Positions 8,496-18,289 of a DNA stretch of 64,000 nucleotides are shown in pieces. Numbering within the stretch: the first letter of the stretch is position 1; each line of letters opens with the position of its first letter. Where the stretch lies: assembly GCF_001653515.1 (NCBI RefSeq), contig NZ_LYOY01000040.1, forward strand, positions 620,001 through 684,000, in the 5' to 3' direction. Origin of the DNA: Streptomyces sp. ERV7. GTDB lineage: Bacteria > Actinomycetota > Actinomycetes > Streptomycetales > Streptomycetaceae. Made by a program: the position numbers and the translations under genes. The notes beneath the pieces are model-generated. The model did not search any database, was not told the DNA's origin, and worked only from the letters and a program-made list of their open reading frames with translations.

Positions 8496-8996
8496 ATGCC
8501 TGTACGCCGCCTCAACCACGCGGTGCTCTACGTGCGGAACGTCGCGCGCGCCGTCGAGTTCTACACGGACGTCTTCGGCTTCCGGCTCGACGTCGACATC
8601 CCGGGCCGCGCCGCGTTCCTCAGCGCCGAGGGCACACTCAACGACCACGACCTCGGCCTGTTCTCCGTCGGACCGGACGCACCCGGACCCGAGCAGGGCC
8701 GCGTCGGCCTCTACCACCTGGCCTGGGAGGTAGGAACCCTCGGCGAGCTCGTCGAGATCGCCGACAAGCTCGACAAGCGCGGAGCCATGGTCGGGTCCAC
8801 CGACCACCTCGTGTCGAAGTCCCTCTACGCCAAGGACCCCGACGGCAACGAATTCGAGATCATGTGGCGGGTACCGCGCGAGGACTGGCCGGCCGCGACC
8901 GAAGAAACCCGCCCCGGCGCGCTCGACCTCGAAGAGTCCCTCAAGCGCTGGGGGCCCGACCTCAAGACGGGCGCCGCCGCCGGATCCGCCACCTGA
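8496..8996 (+). CDS. VOC-family (glyoxalase/extradiol dioxygenase-like) protein
   Basis: A 166-residue vicinal-oxygen-chelate protein with two beta-alpha-beta-beta-beta modules. Likely metal ligands are the His in LNHAVLYV, the His in YHLAWEV and the Glu in GNEFEIMW, in the positions used by ring-cleaving dioxygenases and glyoxalases. The ATG at 8496 follows AGGGAG. Similar actinomycete proteins are annotated as biphenyl-2,3-diol dioxygenase-like, but a single protein of this size does not fix the reaction; glyoxalase or resistance-type binding is possible. It has its own promoter region divergent from the permease. Confidence 0.85.
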   Translation: MPVRRLNHAVLYVRNVARAVEFYTDVFGFRLDVDIPGRAAFLSAEGTLNDHDLGLFSVGPDAPGPEQGRVGLYHLAWEVGTLGELVEIADKLDKRGAMVGSTDHLVSKSLYAKDPDGNEFEIMWRVPREDWPAATEETRPGALDLEESLKRWGPDLKTGAAAGSAT

Positions 8997-9192
8997 GCGG
9001 CAGTCCGCAGTCCGCTGCGGCCACATGACCGAGGCGGCCGCTTTGGCCGCGGACAAAGCGCCGCTGTCCGGCCGCGAGGGCGGTACTGACCTGCGTCCTC
9101 TCGACACAGGGGGTACGGACAACGTGGGCTCTCGCGATGGTTGGTGCGCCCGACCAGAAGCAGTCCAGGTGGTCCACCAGCGGAGGCTGTCC

Positions 9193-9800
9193 ATGAGTAC
9201 GACGAGAATCCGAACGCGGAAGAACCGAGGGAGCATCGCGGCGATCTCCTGTTCACTCCTGTCGGCCACGGCGACTGCCGTCTCCCCTGCGGCAGCACAA
9301 GCCGGAACATCCGCCGGAACGGCAGTGAACCTCAACAACGTGGCGACCAGTGGGAGACAGTCCCTACGCGCACGGTCCCTGTCGGCCCCGAGTCGCGGGA
9401 CATGTTCCTGATACGCAATGTCAAGAGCGGCCAGTGCATGGACCTTCCGGACACCGGCGCCAACCCCGCCACCACACAGGTCTCGATGCACGACCGCGTT
9501 CCCGTCGGTGACAACCAGGAGTGGTACGCACTACCCGGAGCCTCCGGCGGCTCGTACTACGTCAACTTGGCCTCCAACCTGTGCCTCGACGTCCCCGGCT
9601 GGGCTCACGACGGCACCGACAGGAACAGCAGCACCCCGCTCACCATCTACCCGTGCCGGCACGAGGGATGGGCCTACGACGGTGCCGACGACCACCTGTG
9701 GCGCCGATGGGACGGTCAGCCCGTCACGACGGCCGCCCGAGCAACCACACCTCCTCCTCACACACCCTCGCACTCCACCCCGTCGTCTCCGCGCAGTTGA
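9193..9800 (+). pseudogene. Ricin-type beta-trefoil lectin, frameshifted
   Basis: The ATG at 9193 opens a good signal peptide (MSTTRIRTRKNRGSIAAIS..., cleavage near AAAQAG). That frame ends uselessly at 9411. The lectin domain lies in another frame, starting around GDQWETVP (about 9353) and continuing through FLIRNVKSGQCMDLP and QEWY, with QxW-type repeats and paired cysteines, to a stop at 9800. A single frameshift between about 9330 and 9353 separates secretion signal from domain. The beta-trefoil is also short: it ends after roughly two repeats with a Thr/Pro/Ser tail. Either the gene is dead, or this is a sequencing error in one base. Carbohydrate binding is the family role. Confidence 0.75.
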
Positions 9801-9882
9801 CCGGGGTCCCGATCAGACAGGTCACCAGGGGGAGATCCCGCCGGTAGAGTCGGCTCAAGATCGACATCACCTGGGGGAACTG

Positions 9883-10614
9883 ATGGCAGCAGCGGATGCG
9901 GTGCCCGTGGTCTTCGTTCACGGAACGCGCTTCAGCGCGGGACAGTGGAGCACCCAACTCATCGCGCTCCGCGACGAGTTCCCCGTAACCGCCATCGACC
10001 TGCCCGGCCACGGGGAACGCGCGGATCAGCCCTGGAGCCTGAGCGCGGCGGCGGAGTCCATCGCTTCCGCGGTGGACTCGCTCGGCCGAGGGCCGGCCCT
10101 GGTCGTCGGGCACTCCCTCGGCGGGTACGCCTCGCTGGAGTTCGCGCGCCGCTGTCCGGAGCGGCTGCGCGGGCTGGTCCTCGCGGGAGCCAGTGCCTCC
10201 ACCCGCGGCCCGTGGGCAGCGCCCTACCGGGCGGTCGCCAGGGTCGTCCCCCACATCCCCGAGGCACGTCTCACCCAGTGGAACGACCGGTTCCTGCGTC
10301 GGCGCTACCCACGGAGTGTGGTGGAGGCGACCATCCGCTCCGGCTACGCCTTCCACACCCTGCCGGCGGCCTGGGGCGAGGTGCTCGGACGCTTCGACGC
10401 GGGTGCGATGCGCCAGGTGAAAGCTCCGGTCCTCATCCTGAACGGCGAGAAGGACCCCGTCTTCCGGGCCGGGGAGGCGGACTTCGCCCGCGCGCATCCG
10501 GACGCTCGCATCGAGTTGATCCCGCGGGCACGACACCTCGCGAACTTCGACGCCCCCGAGGCCTTCACCGACGCCGTCCGCCGCTTCGCCCGCGAGCTGC
10601 CTGCCGTCAACTGA
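9883..10614 (+). CDS. Alpha/beta hydrolase
   Basis: A 243-residue alpha/beta-fold hydrolase with an intact triad: Ser in GHSLGG (about residue 74), Asp in LNGEKDPVF, and His in ARHLANFDAPEAF near the C-terminus. The oxyanion strand VVFVHGTRF lies at the start. The ATG at 9883 follows GGGGGA. It is monocistronic, following the broken lectin gene. Esterase, lactonase or similar; substrate unknown. Confidence 0.9.
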   Translation: MAAADAVPVVFVHGTRFSAGQWSTQLIALRDEFPVTAIDLPGHGERADQPWSLSAAAESIASAVDSLGRGPALVVGHSLGGYASLEFARRCPERLRGLVLAGASASTRGPWAAPYRAVARVVPHIPEARLTQWNDRFLRRRYPRSVVEATIRSGYAFHTLPAAWGEVLGRFDAGAMRQVKAPVLILNGEKDPVFRAGEADFARAHPDARIELIPRARHLANFDAPEAFTDAVRRFARELPAVN

Positions 10615-10941
10615 GCGCGCCGCAGCCGGGATACGCCCGGTCAACGCCGCTACTGGGATCGACAGCCGGGGCGGCGGGTCCAGGGCGTCCGCTCGGCTCT
10701 GTACCCCACTTGTCCGCGGATAAAGGACCTGTTCACCGCCTCTTGCAGGTGTGACCAGCTAGTTGTCCGGCCGCCACTTCCGGACAAACGCCCTGACCGA
10801 AACGGTGCGCTCGGCTGTCCCGGGATCGGGACATGACCTCGCGCGAGGCGGCTCGCCACCTGGCGATGCCGCCGTGCGGGACCACTCATAGGCGCTGGCC
10901 CCGGAGGACTGTTTCGGACACCACCTATTGGAGGAGACGCC

Positions 10942-13137
10942 GTGTTCTCGGCACCGTCGCGGCGACCACGGCGATGGCCGCCGCGGCGAGCCTCATCCTG
11001 AACCCCTTGGCTGCCTGGGCGGCCGGCACACCGCCGGAGGGCGGCGGGGAGCGATCCGTTCCTGCTGCCCGACACCGAGCGGGCCGAAGTCGTCAGGGCG
11101 TGGCTGCTGGGCGGCAAGGGCGTACGGGCCGCCGCGGCGGCGGCGCTGGTCGGCTCCGACGCCGACGTGCAGCACTTCCTGGCCGTCCGGCGCACCGCGG
11201 AGACGGCGGTGGACAACCGCGTCGCGATCATCGCCTCCCTCCCAGGAGGCGGTAGGGGCCTGCGGCGCGAGGCCACCGCCGCGATGAGCGACGGCGATTC
11301 GGCGGTTGCCGCCTACCTCGCGGGCGGCTTCAAGGCCGCTCTGCTCGAAGACACCGCCGACCGGGCGGCCCGCAAGGCCGGCGAGGCCGCGAAGGGGGCG
11401 GCCGACTCGGCGCGGGTCGCCATCAGCGCTTCCGACGCCGCCGTCCAGGCCTCCCGCCGCGCCTCCTACGCCGCTGCCGCCGCCAGCCAGGCGGCAGCCA
11501 ACGCGGGTTCCGCCGCCTCTCGGGCGTACGGTGCCGCCATCGCGGCCGCGGCCGCCGCCGCGGGCTCGGCCCGGGCGGAGGCCGCAGAGGCCAAGCGCGA
11601 GGCGCGCGACGCCGCCAACAGCGCGGCCGCGCATGCGGAGAAGGCCGCGGACGCCGCCGACTGGGCGGTCGCGTACGCGGGCCGGGCCGTCGATTACGCG
11701 GCCAGGTCCACCGAGTTCGCCAACGGGGCCACCAAGGCCGCGGACACCGCCACCGCAGCGGTGGCACGGGCGGCGGCGGTGGAGAAGAGCGCGCGCGAGG
11801 CAGAGTGGCAACGGCTCGAACACGACATGAAGCAGGCGATCGAGGAGTGCCGCCTGCTCACACGGATCGAAGCCGAGGAGAAGGCGGAGTAGGCGGAGCG
11901 GCGTACCCAGGCGGAGCAGGCGGCACAGGCCACGACGGACCTCATCGCCCAGGCGGAGTCGGCACTCAAGTCCGGTGACAGGGACGGTGCCACGACCGTG
12001 GGACGACAGGCGGCCGTGGCCCTGCTCGGCTCCAACGGTTCCTGGTCGCACGCCGCAGCACGGTTCGCCCTGTCCGGAACGGACTCCGACATCCATGCCT
12101 GGATCGACATGGACCGGCAGCTCGCCCAGCGGCAGGACGACCGCGAGAGCAGTCTCTACCTCGCCAAGGCCGGTGGCCCGGACGTGGCTTTGGCCGCGAG
12201 CCGGGCATTGGCCGGCAGCGCCCCGGATGCCGCCGCGGAGTTCCTCAGCAACGGTGTCGTCGAGGCGGCCGCGATGGACAACCGCGTGGCGATCGCCCGC
12301 GTCCTGGGGAGCAGCCCGGGCCGCGCGGTGACGAAGGCGGCGAACGACGCCCTGAACGCCGGCACCGCCCGGGCCCTGCACGAATTCCTCAACGACCGGT
12401 ACGGTACGGCCCAGCAGGAGGACGACGCCGTCGCGACCGCGACTCTCCTCAACACGGCGCGCCCGTAAACCAAGGCCCATGCCCAGGCGGCCATGGACGG
12501 TCCGGCGTGAGTGCGCCGCAAGTTCGTCGCCTCGGTGCAGTACACGACCGCCCAGCTCGACTACGACTCGGCCACCCACATCGCCGCCATGCAGGGCGCG
12601 ATCGCCGCCGCCACGAAGATCGCGCACAAGGCGCTGGAGGACGCCGCTCGCGCCCAGGAGGCAGCGGCCAGGGCCCGCAACGCCGCCACGGAGGCACTCC
12701 AGTGGGCGGACAGGGCGAAGGGAGTCGGCCTGGCAGGCCGGCCAGGACAAGAAGCAGGCGGCGGCCGCCGCGAGCGATGCCCGTCGGATCGAATCGGACA
12801 GGCGGTCGGTTGAAGCGGCGGCGGAGGCTCAGAAGGAAGCCACAGCGGCACTGGCAGCCAAGAAAGCGGGAGGAATCCGGCGGACACCGCCGAGAACGAC
12901 AGTGTCAAGGGTGACCTTCCCTGGTGGAAGGAGGACGCACGCTGGCTGGCGGACTTCACCCACATGATGAGCGTCCGTTTCGCCATGGTTGCGGCAGGTG
13001 CCGGGCTCGCCGGTGTGGCCTTCCCGCCCGCTGCCCCGTTCCTGGAGGGATTCGCCATGGGTGGGGGCGCTCACGTCCGTAGCGTTCGCCGCACTGAGTG
13101 GCCTGTTCGTCGGCATCGGCTATGGAGCCGGGGCCGG
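10942..13137 (+). pseudogene. Secreted ALF-repeat protein, heavily decayed
   Basis: A strong Shine-Dalgarno GGAGGAG precedes GTG 10942, but that frame stops after 19 codons; the secretion signal (RRRRVLGTVAATTAMAAAA) is in another frame. ALF-type repeats (LLPDTERAEVVRAWLLGG, ETAVDNRVAI) run in frame 1 from 11053. They are interrupted by in-frame TAG 11890, TAA 12466 and TGA 12508, with clear continuation after each (AALLGSN..., MDNRVAIARVLG, RRKFVASVQYTTAQLDY). Further frame changes occur near 12720, 12860 and 13060. The middle is Ala-rich coiled coil and the tail hydrophobic. Intact relatives are large secreted proteins, some of them polymorphic toxins; no toxin domain remains. With three nonsense codons and several shifts this is genuine decay. 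Confidence 0.85.
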
Positions 13138-13407
13138 TCAGGTCAGGTTAGATCCGCCATCCTGCACTCCCTCGCACCATTGAACCAGGCTGCCTCCGTG
13201 GTGGCCCATGTCGCCGATGCGGCTTCCGCCCCTTTTGTGCGGACTGTGAAACGGATCACGGGCTGCCCAGCCACAGCGCGCCCTCGGCACGGACCCCGTC
13301 CGGCAACCCCCATCCGGGTGCTGAGCGTTGATGCCGGGTGACGGATCCGGGGCAGGCCAGGGCGTCGACAAGCGGCGCGAGGGGGGCCTGCCTGGCACGG
13401 ATACCTT

Positions 13408-14079
13408 GTGGCCGTGCGCGGACCCGGGAACTGGCTGAGGCGGACCCGGGTGGGTCTGCTCGGTGGCTTCGCGTGCCTGCTGCTGGGGGCCGTCGGGCAC
13501 GTGGCCGCGGGCGGTCACCTGCCCGACGCGACCGGCCTCGCGGGGATCTTCGCCGTACTGGCGGTCGTGTGCGGCGCACTCCACGGTCTGCGCCGGCACC
13601 GCTTCGCGGTGAGCACAGTGGTCCTCGGCAGCGTCCAGGGTGTCCTGCACTTTGTCTTCCACGCCATGGCCGGCGGCCACACAACGGCGGGCGGTCACGG
13701 TGGTATGCGGGCGCAGCCCCCCGCACACGGCGCCCACGCGGGCCACGCCGGGCATCACGGCATGCCGATGCCCGATACGGACGCGGCCACGGAAGCCGCG
13801 TCCGAGGTCTCCGGACACACCATGGACCCGGGGATGTCGCTGGCCCACACCTTCGCGGCGCTCGGCACCGCGGTGTGCCTGGTCCAGGGCGAGCGGGTCC
13901 TCCAGCGCCTGGCCGCCCTGCTCCTGCGTCCCCTCCTGCGCATCGGGGCGCCGTCCGCGGTACCGGTCCCGCCCGGCCAGCCCGAGCCGGGCCCCGACGA
14001 CACCTTGCCCGTACTGCACGGGGTCCTGCTCTCCCGCGTCCACCCGAGACGCGGCCCGCCGATGGCGACGTACGCCTGA
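13408..14079 (+). CDS. His-rich membrane protein, probable metal handling
   Basis: A 223-residue membrane protein with hydrophobic segments near residues 12-30, 38-56 and 65-85, and another after a His-rich loop (about 85-125, with runs such as GAHAGHAGHHGMPMP and many His/Met). The start is GTG 13408 or 13414, without a clear Shine-Dalgarno. The next gene, 94 bp on, encodes a PepSY membrane protein that also has a His-rich loop. His/Met-rich extracytoplasmic loops are typical of copper or other transition-metal handling, and the pair probably forms one unit. I do not recognise a named family; function is inferred. Confidence 0.75.
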   Translation: MAVRGPGNWLRRTRVGLLGGFACLLLGAVGHVAAGGHLPDATGLAGIFAVLAVVCGALHGLRRHRFAVSTVVLGSVQGVLHFVFHAMAGGHTTAGGHGGMRAQPPAHGAHAGHAGHHGMPMPDTDAATEAASEVSGHTMDPGMSLAHTFAALGTAVCLVQGERVLQRLAALLLRPLLRIGAPSAVPVPPGQPEPGPDDTLPVLHGVLLSRVHPRRGPPMATYA

Positions 14080-14173
14080 CCACCACCCCGCCTCATTCAG
14101 CGGGTTCCCTCCCGTACCGGCGACGCCCTCGGCACCCGGTGCGGTCTCACGTACGTCCCACCGGAGCACAGCC

Positions 14174-15625
14174 ATGTCTTCCACCACCCGACCAACCGAG
14201 CCGAGAAAGCTCTCCAACGCGCCCGAAGCCGCACCGGCAGGCCGGTCCTGGCAGGGCGTGCGCGCCCTCCTGGTCCGGCTCCACTTCTACGCCGGGGTGT
14301 TCGTGGCCCCGTTCCTGCTCGTCGCCGCCCTCACCGGCCTCGCCTACACCTTCACCCCGCAGATCGACCAGATGCTCTACGGTGACCGGCTGCGGGTCGA
14401 GAAGGTCGGCGAGCGGGCGCTGCCGCTGTCGCAGCAGGTGGCCGCGGCACGGACGGCCCATCCCGAGGGCGACCTGTCGTCCGTGATCACCCCGCCCGGT
14501 CCCGAGGACACCACCCGGGTCGTCCTGTCCCTTCCCGAGCTCGGGGAGAAGCAGCGGACCGTGTTCGTCGACCCCTACACCGCCGAGGTGAGGGGCGAGC
14601 TCACCACGTGGTTCGGCTCGACCCCTGCCACCACCTGGCTGGACGACCTGCACCGCAACCTGCACCTCGGCGAGTTCGGAAGGCTGTACTCCGAGGTGGC
14701 CGCGAGCTGGCTGTGGGTGATCGTCGCCGGTGGCCTGGTGCTGTGGCTCGGCCGGAGCCGTGGACAGCGCGCCAACTCGGCGCGCGGTGTCCTGCTCCCC
14801 GACCGCGGGGCCCGCGGTGTGCGCCGCACCCGGAGCCTGCACGCCGCGACCGGAGTATGGCTCGCCGTGGGCCTGCTCTTCCTCAGCGCGACCGGTCTGA
14901 CCTGGTCGCACTACGCGGGTGAGCGCTTCGGCCGGGTCCTGGACGCCGCCAAGGGCCACGCCCCGGAGCTCGACACCGCGCTGCCGGGAGCACCGTCCCC
15001 CGCCATGGAAGCAGGTGGCGGCGAGCACGCGGGGCACGCCGGTCATGGTGCGGCGCCGAAGGCCGCCGCGGTGACTCCGGCGTCCTTCGACTCCGCCCTC
15101 GCGGCGGCACGGGAGGCCGGTCTTGGCGGCACCGTCACGGTGACCCCCGCGGCCGACACCTCCAGCGCCTGGGTCGTGGCCCAGTCCGACAACGTATGGC
15201 CGGTCCACTACGACAAGGTCGCCGTGGACCCCTCGAACGGCGAGGTCACCTCCCATGTGCGCTGGGCGGACACCCCCGTACTGGCGAAGCTGACCAAGCT
15301 CGGCGTGCAGGGCCACATGGGAAAGCTGTTCGGGATCGTCAACCAGATCGTGCTCGCCCTGGTCGCCCTCGGGCTGATCCTGGTGATCTTCTGGGGCTAC
15401 CGCATGCTGTGGCAGCGCCGCAGCACACGAGCCGAGCACACCGCGCTTCTCGGCAGGGCTCCCGCGCGGGGCGCGTGGCGGCAACTGCCGCTGCCCGTCC
15501 TGGCCCTCGGAATCCCGGCCCTGGCCGCACTCGGCTGGGCACTGCCCGTCCTCGGCGTCACCCTGGCCGCGTTCCTCGCCGTTGACGTGGCTGTCGGGCT
15601 GATACGTAGGGCCCAGAGGGGATGA
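14174..15625 (+). CDS. PepSY-associated TM (PiuB-like) protein
   Basis: A 483-residue membrane protein with the PepSY-TM layout: first helix after LHFYAGVFVAPFLLV, an extracytoplasmic PepSY region (SVITPPGPEDTTRVVLSLP), a helix pair around LWVIVAGGLVLWLG and SLHAATGVWLAVGLLF, a His-rich loop (GEHAGHAGHG), a second PepSY region and C-terminal helices. The ATG at 14174 follows GGAG. The family is linked to iron-siderophore reduction and copper uptake. The His-rich loop, matched by one in the preceding gene, points to metal handling here. Confidence 0.87.
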   Translation: MSSTTRPTEPRKLSNAPEAAPAGRSWQGVRALLVRLHFYAGVFVAPFLLVAALTGLAYTFTPQIDQMLYGDRLRVEKVGERALPLSQQVAAARTAHPEGDLSSVITPPGPEDTTRVVLSLPELGEKQRTVFVDPYTAEVRGELTTWFGSTPATTWLDDLHRNLHLGEFGRLYSEVAASWLWVIVAGGLVLWLGRSRGQRANSARGVLLPDRGARGVRRTRSLHAATGVWLAVGLLFLSATGLTWSHYAGERFGRVLDAAKGHAPELDTALPGAPSPAMEAGGGEHAGHAGHGAAPKAAAVTPASFDSALAAAREAGLGGTVTVTPAADTSSAWVVAQSDNVWPVHYDKVAVDPSNGEVTSHVRWADTPVLAKLTKLGVQGHMGKLFGIVNQIVLALVALGLILVIFWGYRMLWQRRSTRAEHTALLGRAPARGAWRQLPLPVLALGIPALAALGWALPVLGVTLAAFLAVDVAVGLIRRAQRG

Positions 15626-15630
15626 GGAAC

Positions 15631-15660
15631 GGCCGGCCCCGCGTTCGCGCGGGGCCGGCC
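15631..15660. terminator. Hairpin terminator with TTCG loop
   Basis: A perfect 13-bp GC stem (15631-15643 with 15648-15660) closed by a TTCG tetraloop lies between the convergent PepSY and FG-GAP genes. It serves both. Confidence 0.88.
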
Positions 15661-15697
15661 CTTGGACGTCACAAAGCTACGGGTACGAACCCGGCCG

Positions 15698-17932
15698 CTA
15701 GGAGACGTTGTTGAACCTGGTTCCCTCACCCGCGTACAAGGTGGTTGCCTGGCGGGTGAACGGGGCCGTCGCCGAGCCGGTCGACTGGTAGACGTACGTG
15801 CCGTTCGGGCCGTACGCGACCAGGTCCGGGCGGCCGTCGCCGGTGGCGTCTCCCGCGCCGACGAGGTGGGAGAACGCGTTCCAGCCACCGCCGATCCTGA
15901 CGCGGGAGGTGAAGTTGCCCGTGCCGTTGCCCTGGTAGAGCCACAGGACACCCGAGGCGTCCCGCGCGACGAGGTCGCCCGCCGCGCCGCCGGCGATGTC
16001 GCCGACCGCGGTGATCTGGTTGTAGATCTGCCAGCCCCCACCGACCCTGGTGCGGGTGGCGAAGGGAGCGGACGCACTGCCGGTGCCCTTGTACAGCCAC
16101 AGGACGCCGGAGGTGTCGGTGGCGAGGAGGTCGGGGCGGCCGTCGCCGGTGAGGTCGCTGCCACCGGCGATCTTGCTGTAGACCTGCCAGCCGGCGCCCA
16201 CCTTGGTACGGGACGCGAAGGTGCCGTCGCCCTGGCCCAGGTAGAGCCACAGGACACCCGAGGTGTCACGGGCGACGAGGTCGCCCGTCGGGGTGCCCGC
16301 GAGGTTCCCCGCGGCCTCGATCTGGTTGTAGACCTGCCAACCGCCGCCGATCCTGGTCCGCTTGGCGGTGGCGATCCGACCGCCCGTCGGCCAGTCGAAC
16401 AGGTCGTCCCGCCACAGCACACCCGAGGCGTCCCGCGCCAGGACATCCGTCGAGCCGTTGTCGTTGAAGTCGTGCGGGTTGGCCTGGCGGGAGACCTCGA
16501 AGTTCCCCGAGGCGGTGGCAGCACCGCCGACGCCGTCGGCCGGGGTAGCGGTGATCTGCCAGCTGTAGGCGCCGTTCGGGGCGCTCATACCGTCCAGAAC
16601 ACCGTCCCAGACAAAGGCGAAGCGGCTGTCGGAGACCGGCTGCGACAGGCGCTTGGTGAGCGTCCTGCCGGTGGCCGCGTGGGTGAGCTTGAGGTCCACG
16701 GTGGCGTTCGCGCGGGACAGGGTCCACTCCATCGGGACCGTACTGCCCGGCTTCTCCAGGTTCACCGCGGCGGGCACCTTCGACTCGGACACCGCGATGG
16801 CCCGGGAGCGGCCCGTGTCCGACACGAGTGTGACGCCGGGGCGGCCGCTGCCCCCGTCGGTGATCCTGAACAGCCCGTCGGCTTCCGCCGTGGCGCCGCG
16901 CACGAGCAGGCTGCCGTCCGGCGCGTGGGCCACGCTGGAGAAGTGCTCCAGAAGCTTGTAGGGGGCGGCGTCGACGGTGGTGATCCCGCGCGCGTACAGG
17001 GGGCTCAGCGCCTCGCCTTCGGCCTTCCCCGGGATCCCGTAGAGCAGTGTGTTCCCGGCGACGCCGGCGATGACCGCACTGCTCAGGGAGCTGTCCATGG
17101 TGAACGTCTTACGGGTACCCGGCGCGGCCACGACGAGCTCGGTGCCCTTGGCCGTGTACTCGGTCCACGCCTTGTAACCGGCGGTGTAGGCGCCCGTAGA
17201 GTCCTGGGTCCACGGGCCGACGCTCTCGGCGCCGCCCCAGTCGATGATCGAGCCGTTGTTGACGTTCGTGAGCGCCTTCCAGTACTCGGTCCGGTAGGTC
17301 GGCCCCGAGAACACCCGGTTGCTGCCCAGGACCAGCAGGTCGTGGCCGGAGGAGGCGACGACCTTGTAATCCACACCGTAGGGACGCGACGTGAGCTTCG
17401 TCTTCTGGTTGACCCCGTTGACCTTGGCGAGCTGCCACAGCTCGCGGTACTCCCCGGTCGTCGGAACGCTCACGAAGAGGTTCTGGCCGACGACACCCAC
17501 GAGCTTCGCCCCGGGCTTGAACACGGACGCGAGCTCGAAGAACGTGGACCAACTGTCTCCGCTGTTCATGTCCCGCAGCCAGACCGTGCTGCCGCCGTCG
17601 CTGGTCACGACGGTGTCGGAATTGCTGTCGTGACCCACCGTGCCGGTGTTGATCGGCATCACCGAGCCGTCGGCGTACTTGTGCCACTCCAGCACGGCGT
17701 TGCCGGACTCGTCCTTGCGGGACGTGAGATAGCCGGTGTCGCCCGTGCTGACGATCTCGGCGCCGACGGGCAGCTTCGCCTCGTCGGCAGCCGAGGCACC
17801 CACTCCCCCGGTCGCGGCAGCGGGAGCGGCCACGGCTCCGGGCGAGGCCAGCACACCGGCGCCGACCGTCACAGCCAGAACGGTGGCGGCACAGGCGCCG
17901 AGACGACGTCGGGTGGTACGTACGGAAGCCAA
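15698..17932 (-). CDS. Secreted protein with FlgD-like Ig and FG-GAP repeats
   Basis: A 744-residue secreted protein. The TTG at 17932 is the likely start (AGGAGG seven bases upstream), giving MASVRTTRRRLG and a signal peptide ending around AVAAPA. Residues ~60-420 look like a beta-propeller with no obvious catalytic motif. A FlgD-type Ig-like domain follows (PMEWTLSRANATVDLKL, then WDGVLDGMSAPNGAYSW). The C-terminal ~230 residues hold four or five near-identical FG-GAP/VCBS repeats (GDLVARDASGVLWLYQG, RVRIGGGWNAF), which form calcium-binding propeller blades. Such proteins are surface-bound or released and may bind carbohydrate or protein; an enzymatic role is not indicated. Confidence 0.87.
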   Translation of the reverse strand: MASVRTTRRRLGACAATVLAVTVGAGVLASPGAVAAPAAATGGVGASAADEAKLPVGAEIVSTGDTGYLTSRKDESGNAVLEWHKYADGSVMPINTGTVGHDSNSDTVVTSDGGSTVWLRDMNSGDSWSTFFELASVFKPGAKLVGVVGQNLFVSVPTTGEYRELWQLAKVNGVNQKTKLTSRPYGVDYKVVASSGHDLLVLGSNRVFSGPTYRTEYWKALTNVNNGSIIDWGGAESVGPWTQDSTGAYTAGYKAWTEYTAKGTELVVAAPGTRKTFTMDSSLSSAVIAGVAGNTLLYGIPGKAEGEALSPLYARGITTVDAAPYKLLEHFSSVAHAPDGSLLVRGATAEADGLFRITDGGSGRPGVTLVSDTGRSRAIAVSESKVPAAVNLEKPGSTVPMEWTLSRANATVDLKLTHAATGRTLTKRLSQPVSDSRFAFVWDGVLDGMSAPNGAYSWQITATPADGVGGAATASGNFEVSRQANPHDFNDNGSTDVLARDASGVLWRDDLFDWPTGGRIATAKRTRIGGGWQVYNQIEAAGNLAGTPTGDLVARDTSGVLWLYLGQGDGTFASRTKVGAGWQVYSKIAGGSDLTGDGRPDLLATDTSGVLWLYKGTGSASAPFATRTRVGGGWQIYNQITAVGDIAGGAAGDLVARDASGVLWLYQGNGTGNFTSRVRIGGGWNAFSHLVGAGDATGDGRPDLVAYGPNGTYVYQSTGSATAPFTRQATTLYAGEGTRFNNVS

Positions 17933-18289
17933 GGGAGTCCCTCCTGATGAACCGATCGGCACGCACATGGGCGCGTACCGTTCGATCAGACTTGCGATGA
18001 GGGGCGGGGGTTGTACGGGTTGCTCGTGTTCTTGCCGCGACGGGCGTCCGCTGGAACTTGTAGGGTGCAGGTATGAGAACCCCGCACCGCCAGGCTGTCT
18101 GACAACGAGGTGTCGAGGGCGAAGCCGTCGTACGGCGTCGCCCTCCTCGGTGTGCCTGATTCGTGATCCAACTTCCTTGTGCGGTCCGTACCGAGGCGGT
18201 TGGACGTCGAGCTCGTTCTCTTGAGCCGGCGGCCTTCTGAGCGCGCGTGCAGGCACGGTTCCCCCCTCCACCGTTGCCAGGAGTTCCTC
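17933..18289. other. Divergent intergenic region
   Basis: A 357-bp stretch separates the FG-GAP gene from the rRNA methyltransferase. It must hold both promoters, but I see no convincing -35/-10 pair, repeat or coding signal apart from the two Shine-Dalgarno sites at its ends. Confidence 0.5.

Noticed and set aside
11400..11800. Tandem DNA repeat array
   Set aside because: The alanine-rich coding sequence looks repetitive, but copies do not match at nucleotide level; it is coiled-coil protein sequence.
15662..17947. 761-codon frame opposite the FG-GAP gene
   Set aside because: Antisense shadow; composition is that of complementary high-GC codons and it has no motif.
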